From Lachnospiraceae bacterium (lineage in GTDB: Bacteria > Bacillota_A > Clostridia > Lachnospirales > Lachnospiraceae): a stretch of DNA of 9,827 nt. The notes below the pieces were generated by a model. It did no database searches. It was given only the letters and a program-made list of their open reading frames with translations, and had not been told where the DNA came from. Positions within the stretch are counted from its first letter, which is position 1. The number at the start of each line of letters is the position of its first letter. Of the stretch, positions 5,912 through 9,827 are shown in pieces. Location of the stretch: contig JAFUEG010000183.1 of assembly GCA_017464045.1 (NCBI GenBank), forward strand, positions 1 through 9,827, in the 5' to 3' direction. Position numbers and translations under genes: made by a program.

Positions 5912-7882
5912 GCCCGGATTGATAAGCTCACCGTCAAGGGTAACAATTCTAAGGCTTTGCTTGAACTTACGCCCCATACTCATAGCATTATCGATGTTAT
6001 TTACTACGATGATTCTTCCAAGCAGATGATTTATAATTACATTAAATTTACTGTCACATTTTACAAGTGATGCGGCTGTTCCTATAAAGCCGTTTTCATT
6101 TTTTACGTCCGAATTGATACCGCCTCTGTCAACGATAGAATTGATAGGTAAAAATGTAGCACGTCCAAATTTATTGGCCTTTAAATACTCTATCATCTTT
6201 TTGGCAGTTGCATCATCCTCGGTAACGATATTTTGTATGCTTCCGCCAAGAGCAGTTTCTATAGCGGTTTCGTACTTTTTGTCAACCTCGATAATATCTG
6301 CTACGACACCTATAATCTTAGGATTATTCTGCTTCTGCTCCATAACCTTTCTTATACTGTTGCCGTATCCGTCATATCTTTCCGTAAGGTTTCTTAATGC
6401 TTCTTTCTTTGAACCAAGAGCAACTATCTGATTGTTGTAATTCTTTATCTCTTCCTGAAGCTTTGCGGTATTATTCGCATTTTCATCCAAATCCTGCTGG
6501 GCCTTTTCAAAAAGCTCATTTTGCTCCTTTAACTCGCCATTCATAGAAGATAAACTCTTCGAAAGATTTTCTTTTTCAAGCTTATATTTTTCTTCTTCGC
6601 TTTTTTGTTCTAAAAATCTATGATTAAGCTCACTCTTTCTAAGGTTGATATTCTCAAGCATAGTATCATAACGACCAACCTTTGCTTTAAGAGTACCACC
6701 CTCATTTAAGTATTCTATGATATCACTTTTTGAGTCTTCAATCTCCTGTTCTTTATCAGCTATGGATTTCTTTAACTCTTCATAGGAAGATGTAGCCTCA
6801 TCAAGCACATCATCAGCACTGTCGAGCTTCTCATCCATCTCACTTTTTTGTTCATAAAGAGTTGAAAGCTCTGTCTTGTATTTTTCTATATCAGCATTTC
6901 CTTTTTCTATCTGTGATAAAACCTCTGTCTTACCGGATTTATAGGATTCAATCTGCTGATTTAAAAGATTTACTTCACCCTCATATTTTTGATTTGAGAG
7001 CTTCTTTTCATGTATTTCGTTTTTAGTCTCATCTATTGCTTCGTTATAGCCTGAAAGCTCATTTTCGATACGGTCATATTCTTCCTTTGCCTTATCGAAC
7101 TCACCACGAAGTCTTACAGCATCCTCTTCAACGATATTAAGATTCTTTTCGTATTCAGACATCTGCTCCTTGGTACTGTCAACATCAAGAAGAAATGCAT
7201 TAATATCAAGTTTTTTAAGCTCGTCCTTATAAATAAGAAAACGTCTTGCTGTTTCCGATTGATCCTTAAGAGGTCCAACCTGTTTTTCAAGCTCTGAAAG
7301 AATATCATTTACTCTTGAAAGATTATCTCTTTCATTTTCCAGTGATTTTTCAGTAGCAAGCTTATTTTTTTTATATTTAACTATACCGGCAGCCTCATCA
7401 AAAAGCTCACGTCTTTCCTCAGGCTTACCACTTAAAATCTTTTCTATCTGGCCCTGTCCGATTATAGAGTATCCTTCTTTACCGATACCGGTATCAAAGA
7501 AAAGTGAATTGACATCCTTAAGACGGCTTACAACACCGTTTATGAGATATTCACTTTCGCCGGAACGATAAACACGTCTTGCCACAGTTACCTCATTAAA
7601 ATCTATAGGAAGGCTGTGGTCACTGTTATCAAGTGTAATCGCAACATATGCTGAGCCTTGAGGTTTACGAAGTTCTGTACCGGAAAAGATAACATCCTCC
7701 ATCTTGGCACCACGAAGCTGCTTGGCACTTTGTTCTCCAAGCACCCACCTTACGGCATCAGCGACATTACTTTTTCCGGAGCCGTTAGGTCCTACAATTC
7801 CGGTAATTCCGTTATTAAATTTGAATAAAATCTTATTGGCAAAGGATTTAAATCCATACACCTCAATACTTTTTAAATACAT
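5909..7882 (-). CDS. smc: SMC chromosome partition protein, N-terminal part (ends at an in-frame TGA)
   Basis: SMC is the ATPase of bacterial condensin, which organises and separates chromosomes. This half has 657 residues. The N-terminal head begins MYLKSIEVYGFKSFANK, with Walker A GPNGSGKSN at 31-39 (Lys 37), RGAKMEDVIFSG (57-68) and the Q-loop region IGQGQIEKIL (141-150). Coiled coil runs from about 170 to 505. The hinge domain starts near NNPKIIGVVADII (519-531), contains ALGGSIQNIVTEDDAT (544-559), and stops at LDGELINPG (649-657), one residue short of the conserved Gly. The start is supported by GGTGAGGT at 7891-7898, 8 bases before the ATG. The gene follows rnc by 70 bases. If the stop is real, the product lacks the C-terminal Walker B and signature motifs and cannot hydrolyse ATP without the other half. 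Confidence 0.92.
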   Translation of the reverse strand: MYLKSIEVYGFKSFANKILFKFNNGITGIVGPNGSGKSNVADAVRWVLGEQSAKQLRGAKMEDVIFSGTELRKPQGSAYVAITLDNSDHSLPIDFNEVTVARRVYRSGESEYLINGVVSRLKDVNSLFFDTGIGKEGYSIIGQGQIEKILSGKPEERRELFDEAAGIVKYKKNKLATEKSLENERDNLSRVNDILSELEKQVGPLKDQSETARRFLIYKDELKKLDINAFLLDVDSTKEQMSEYEKNLNIVEEDAVRLRGEFDKAKEEYDRIENELSGYNEAIDETKNEIHEKKLSNQKYEGEVNLLNQQIESYKSGKTEVLSQIEKGNADIEKYKTELSTLYEQKSEMDEKLDSADDVLDEATSSYEELKKSIADKEQEIEDSKSDIIEYLNEGGTLKAKVGRYDTMLENINLRKSELNHRFLEQKSEEEKYKLEKENLSKSLSSMNGELKEQNELFEKAQQDLDENANNTAKLQEEIKNYNNQIVALGSKKEALRNLTERYDGYGNSIRKVMEQKQNNPKIIGVVADIIEVDKKYETAIETALGGSIQNIVTEDDATAKKMIEYLKANKFGRATFLPINSIVDRGGINSDVKNENGFIGTAASLVKCDSKFNVIINHLLGRIIVVNNIDNAMSMGRKFKQSLRIVTLDGELINPG

Positions 7883-7930
7883 ATATATCTACCTCACCAA
7901 TTCTTAGTATATCCGATACAAACCAAATAT

Positions 7931-7950
7931 CAGCTTATATAATAAGCCTG
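7931..7950. repeat. Small imperfect hairpin in the rnc-smc gap
   Basis: CAGCTTAT (7931-7938) can pair with ATAAGCCTG (7942-7950) across a 3-base loop with one bulged C, giving an 8-base-pair stem. It starts 2 bases after the rnc stop codon. On the coding strand it is followed by ATATTTGG, not a T-run, so it is unlikely to be an intrinsic terminator. It may stabilise the upstream message or be incidental. The rest of the 70-base gap is AT-rich and holds the smc ribosome site. Confidence 0.35.
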
Positions 7951-7952
7951 AT

Positions 7953-8633
7953 TTAATAATTTTTTATCTCTTTAAGTGCATTAAAAGCTGCAGTTTGTTC
8001 AGCTGTCTTTCTTGAATGTCCCTTTCCTTCAGCTTTTATCCGGTCACCAACCAGAACCTCAACAAAAAATGTCTTATCATGCTCCGGTCCTTCTTCACGC
8101 AAAGGTTGATAAGTAATTGAAATGGCATTTTTTTGAGCATATTCTTGGAGACTTGTTTTTGAATCATAAAACAGCTTTTTGTGTTCTATATCGGTAAGCA
8201 AAAAAAATCTAACAAATTTATCAGCCTCTTCAAGTCCTCCATCAAGATATATGGCTCCCAGTAACGATTCAAACATATCACATAATATTGAATCTCTGTT
8301 GTTTCCTCCTGAAAGCTTTTCTCCTTTACTGAAAAAGCCGTATTTTCCAAGCTTAAGTTCTCTGGATATCTTTGATAATGTAAACTCGCATACAAGACTT
8401 GCACGAAGCTTCGTAAGCTCACCTTCAGCTTTATCCTTATATTCATCAAATAAAAATCTGCTTACAAGATATTCAAGAATAGCATCACCCAGAAATTCAT
8501 ACCTTTCATAGGACTCGCGTCCTTTAACCATAAGCTCATTTGCATAGGATTTATGTGTAAAAGCTATATCCAAATGTGATTTATCTTTAAATATATATCC
8601 GATTTGATTTTCTAATTCTTCATATTTATTCAT
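7953..8633 (-). CDS. rnc: Ribonuclease III
   Basis: RNase III cuts double-stranded RNA, including the rRNA precursor stem and structured mRNAs. From the ATG at 8633 the protein has 226 residues, a normal length. The signature ERYEFLGDAIL lies at 43-53, giving the conserved acidic residues Glu 43, Glu 46 and Asp 50. The second metal-binding pair is Asp 119 and Glu 122 in CDMFESLLGAIYLDGG (118-133). A C-terminal double-stranded-RNA-binding domain covers about 158-225 and includes HSRKTAEQTAA (206-216). Starts further upstream (a TTG at 8651) are possible, but the ATG at 8633 gives the usual family N-terminus MNKYEELENQIGY, with GAGGG (8645-8649) and GGTG close upstream. It overlaps the end of plsX by 8 bases, implying translational coupling. 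The acpP gene often found between plsX and rnc is absent. Confidence 0.96.
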   Translation of the reverse strand: MNKYEELENQIGYIFKDKSHLDIAFTHKSYANELMVKGRESYERYEFLGDAILEYLVSRFLFDEYKDKAEGELTKLRASLVCEFTLSKISRELKLGKYGFFSKGEKLSGGNNRDSILCDMFESLLGAIYLDGGLEEADKFVRFFLLTDIEHKKLFYDSKTSLQEYAQKNAISITYQPLREEGPEHDKTFFVEVLVGDRIKAEGKGHSRKTAEQTAAFNALKEIKNY

Positions 8634-9642
8634 TATCACCGCCACCCTCAAAGGCTGCTACAATTTTACCGCTAACATCATTTTTAATAAAGTTTCTGCA
8701 TTGGAAAATTGCCGTTTTTACTTCTGTGTTTTTTGAATTACCATGTATTTTAACAACAAGTCCTTTGAGACCGAGAAGCGGTGCGCCTCCCTTATCATTG
8801 GCAGCAAATCTCGCAAAACGCTGTTTCATGGTCTTCTTTATAAGTAATGCACCTATTTTTGTCTTGAAATTAGTCATAAGCGTTGACTTGATTTCACTCA
8901 TAAACATCGAGCCGACACCCACAAAGAATTTAAGCAGACAATTTCCTGTAAATGCCTCACAGACAAGAACATCTGCTTTACCCTCAGGAATATCTCTTGC
9001 TTCTATACTTCCTATGAAATTAATATCCTTACATTCTCTAAGAAGCGGTATAGTTTCCTTTACAAGAGCATTTCCCTTTTCATCCTCCGCACCTATATTT
9101 ATAATAGCGACTCTCGGGTTCTTTACTCCGACTATGCTTTCCATATATATTGAACCCATTTTTGCAAACTGCACCAGAACATCCGGTTTGGCATCTACAT
9201 TTGCACCGCAATCTATGAGAAGTGCATCACTTTTCTTAGTAGGTATAAGCGGTGCAAGCGGTGTTCTTCTAACTCCTTTAGCACGTCCGACTATAAATTG
9301 TCCACCGGCTAAAATCGCACCGGAATTACCTGCAGATATACAGCATTGAGATGAACCGTCTTTAACGGTATTAAGAGCCAGAACAAGTGAAGAATCTTTC
9401 TTCTTTCTAATAGCATCAACTGGCGCATCATGGCAGGTTATAACCTCAGTTGAATTAATAACAGATACCCTGTTCTTGTCACATCCGTATTTATCAATTA
9501 AAGGATTAAGCTCCTTTTCTTTACCGACTAAAATTATATCAAAATCATCATATGCCTTTAATGCTTCGGAAACACCTAAAACCATAGGTTCACTTCCGTT
9601 ATCGCCACCAAGCGTGTCTATAGTGATTTTCATTCTATCCAT
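8626..9642 (-). CDS. plsX: Phosphate acyltransferase PlsX
   Basis: PlsX converts acyl-ACP and phosphate to acyl-phosphate, the donor for PlsY in the first step of phospholipid synthesis; it acts at the inner membrane surface. The protein has 338 residues, normal for the family. Characteristic segments are DTLGGDNGSEP (9-19), HDAPVDAIRKKKDSSL (71-86), SAGNSGA (103-109), RTPLAPLIPT (126-135), DCGANVD (144-150), CEAFTGNCLLK (228-238), GGAPLLGLKG (285-294) and HGNS (300-303). The stretch after FTGN reads CLLKFFVGVG, whereas most relatives I recall read (V/I)xLK(T/x)xEG, so an expected Glu is Val. TGAGGTG at 9651-9657 lies 8 bases before the ATG at 9642 and favours that start over the Met at 9633. 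It is the first gene after the promoter at 9710-9738, and its last codons overlap rnc. Confidence 0.96.
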   Translation of the reverse strand: MDRMKITIDTLGGDNGSEPMVLGVSEALKAYDDFDIILVGKEKELNPLIDKYGCDKNRVSVINSTEVITCHDAPVDAIRKKKDSSLVLALNTVKDGSSQCCISAGNSGAILAGGQFIVGRAKGVRRTPLAPLIPTKKSDALLIDCGANVDAKPDVLVQFAKMGSIYMESIVGVKNPRVAIINIGAEDEKGNALVKETIPLLRECKDINFIGSIEARDIPEGKADVLVCEAFTGNCLLKFFVGVGSMFMSEIKSTLMTNFKTKIGALLIKKTMKQRFARFAANDKGGAPLLGLKGLVVKIHGNSKNTEVKTAIFQCRNFIKNDVSGKIVAAFEGGGDNE

Positions 9643-9709
9643 TTTTAATTCACCTCATTATATACTTTCAAACAGATCTTCTTATTTTAAAACATAAACA
9701 TACCAAGAT

Positions 9710-9738
9710 ATTATATCCGTTCAAGCAAAAATAGTCAA
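9710..9738 (-). promoter_or_regulatory. Sigma-A promoter for the plsX operon
   Basis: On the minus strand TTGACT (9738-9733) is followed, after exactly 17 bases, by a perfect TATAAT (9715-9710). Transcription would start near 9703 and give a leader of about 60 bases before the plsX ATG. The spacing, the consensus boxes and the position at the head of a run of same-strand genes all agree. Confidence 0.8.
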
Positions 9739-9778
9739 CAATTTAAGGTGCCAATTGTTTTAAACATCCGGCACCTTA
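9737..9778. promoter_or_regulatory. Overlapping inverted repeats upstream of the plsX -35 box
   Basis: Two dyads share bases. TAAGGTGCC (9744-9752) is perfectly repeated in reverse as GGCACCTTA (9770-9778) with a 17-base loop. AACAATT (9737-9743) and AATTGTT (9753-9759) flank the first arm and overlap the last two bases of the -35 box. As RNA the two pairings exclude each other. Neither strand shows a T-run after the GC-containing stem, so a standard terminator for the gene outside the window is doubtful; an operator site is equally possible. The remaining bases to the window end (9779-9827) are almost pure A/T and show no gene. Confidence 0.5.
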
Positions 9779-9827
9779 GAAAAATATTTATTACATAATA
9801 TTAATTTTATTAAAACTATAAATTATA

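Noticed and set aside
8634..8651. Upstream TTG start for rnc adding six residues
   Set aside because: The ATG at 8633 gives the standard family N-terminus and has purine-rich ribosome-binding sequence close upstream.
8726..9349. A 207-codon open frame on the plus strand
   Set aside because: It lies entirely antisense to plsX, whose motifs are unmistakable. It has no recognisable protein character and no ribosome site that would favour it.
9744..9778. Intrinsic terminator of the gene beyond the right edge
   Set aside because: The stem is good, but no T-run follows it on either strand, so it is reported only as a dyad of uncertain role.

Overview
The window is AT-rich DNA from a low-GC Gram-positive bacterium. 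Gene order (plsX-rnc-smc-ftsY), protein style and Shine-Dalgarno-led starts fit a clostridial member of the Firmicutes, most likely Lachnospiraceae. The family placement is inferred from memory of gene order and protein flavour, not from a search. Every credible gene lies on the minus strand, so transcription runs from the right edge to the left.

Right to left: a 185-base leader (9643-9827) holds a textbook sigma-A promoter and overlapping inverted repeats. The housekeeping operon follows: plsX (phosphate acyltransferase, phospholipid synthesis), rnc (RNase III, overlapping plsX by 8 bases), smc (chromosome condensation ATPase), a small unrecognised gene, and ftsY (signal recognition particle receptor). 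The smc frame is cut by one in-frame TGA at 5909-5911, at the conserved glycine pair closing the hinge domain. Both halves are otherwise intact, and a Met codon sits one codon after the stop. Between smc and ftsY, where these genes often adjoin, lie a 143-base palindromic element with 27-28 base arms and internal hairpins (4174-4316) and an 86-codon orphan gene (3880-4140).

Left of ftsY, after a 74-base gap, come a threonine ammonia-lyase with a C-terminal ACT domain and, with zero spacing, an ASKHA-fold ATPase related to the C-terminal part of corrinoid-protein activators (RACo/DUF4445) but lacking the iron-sulfur domain. The left edge carries the first 30 codons of a YycJ/WalJ-type metallo-beta-lactamase-fold hydrolase.

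Most of the window is ordinary core genome. The points that merit a second look are the interrupted smc, the palindromic element with its neighbouring orphan gene, the Fe-S-less ASKHA protein coupled to threonine ammonia-lyase, and the dyads at the plsX promoter. No tRNA, rRNA, CRISPR array, transposase or phage gene was seen.
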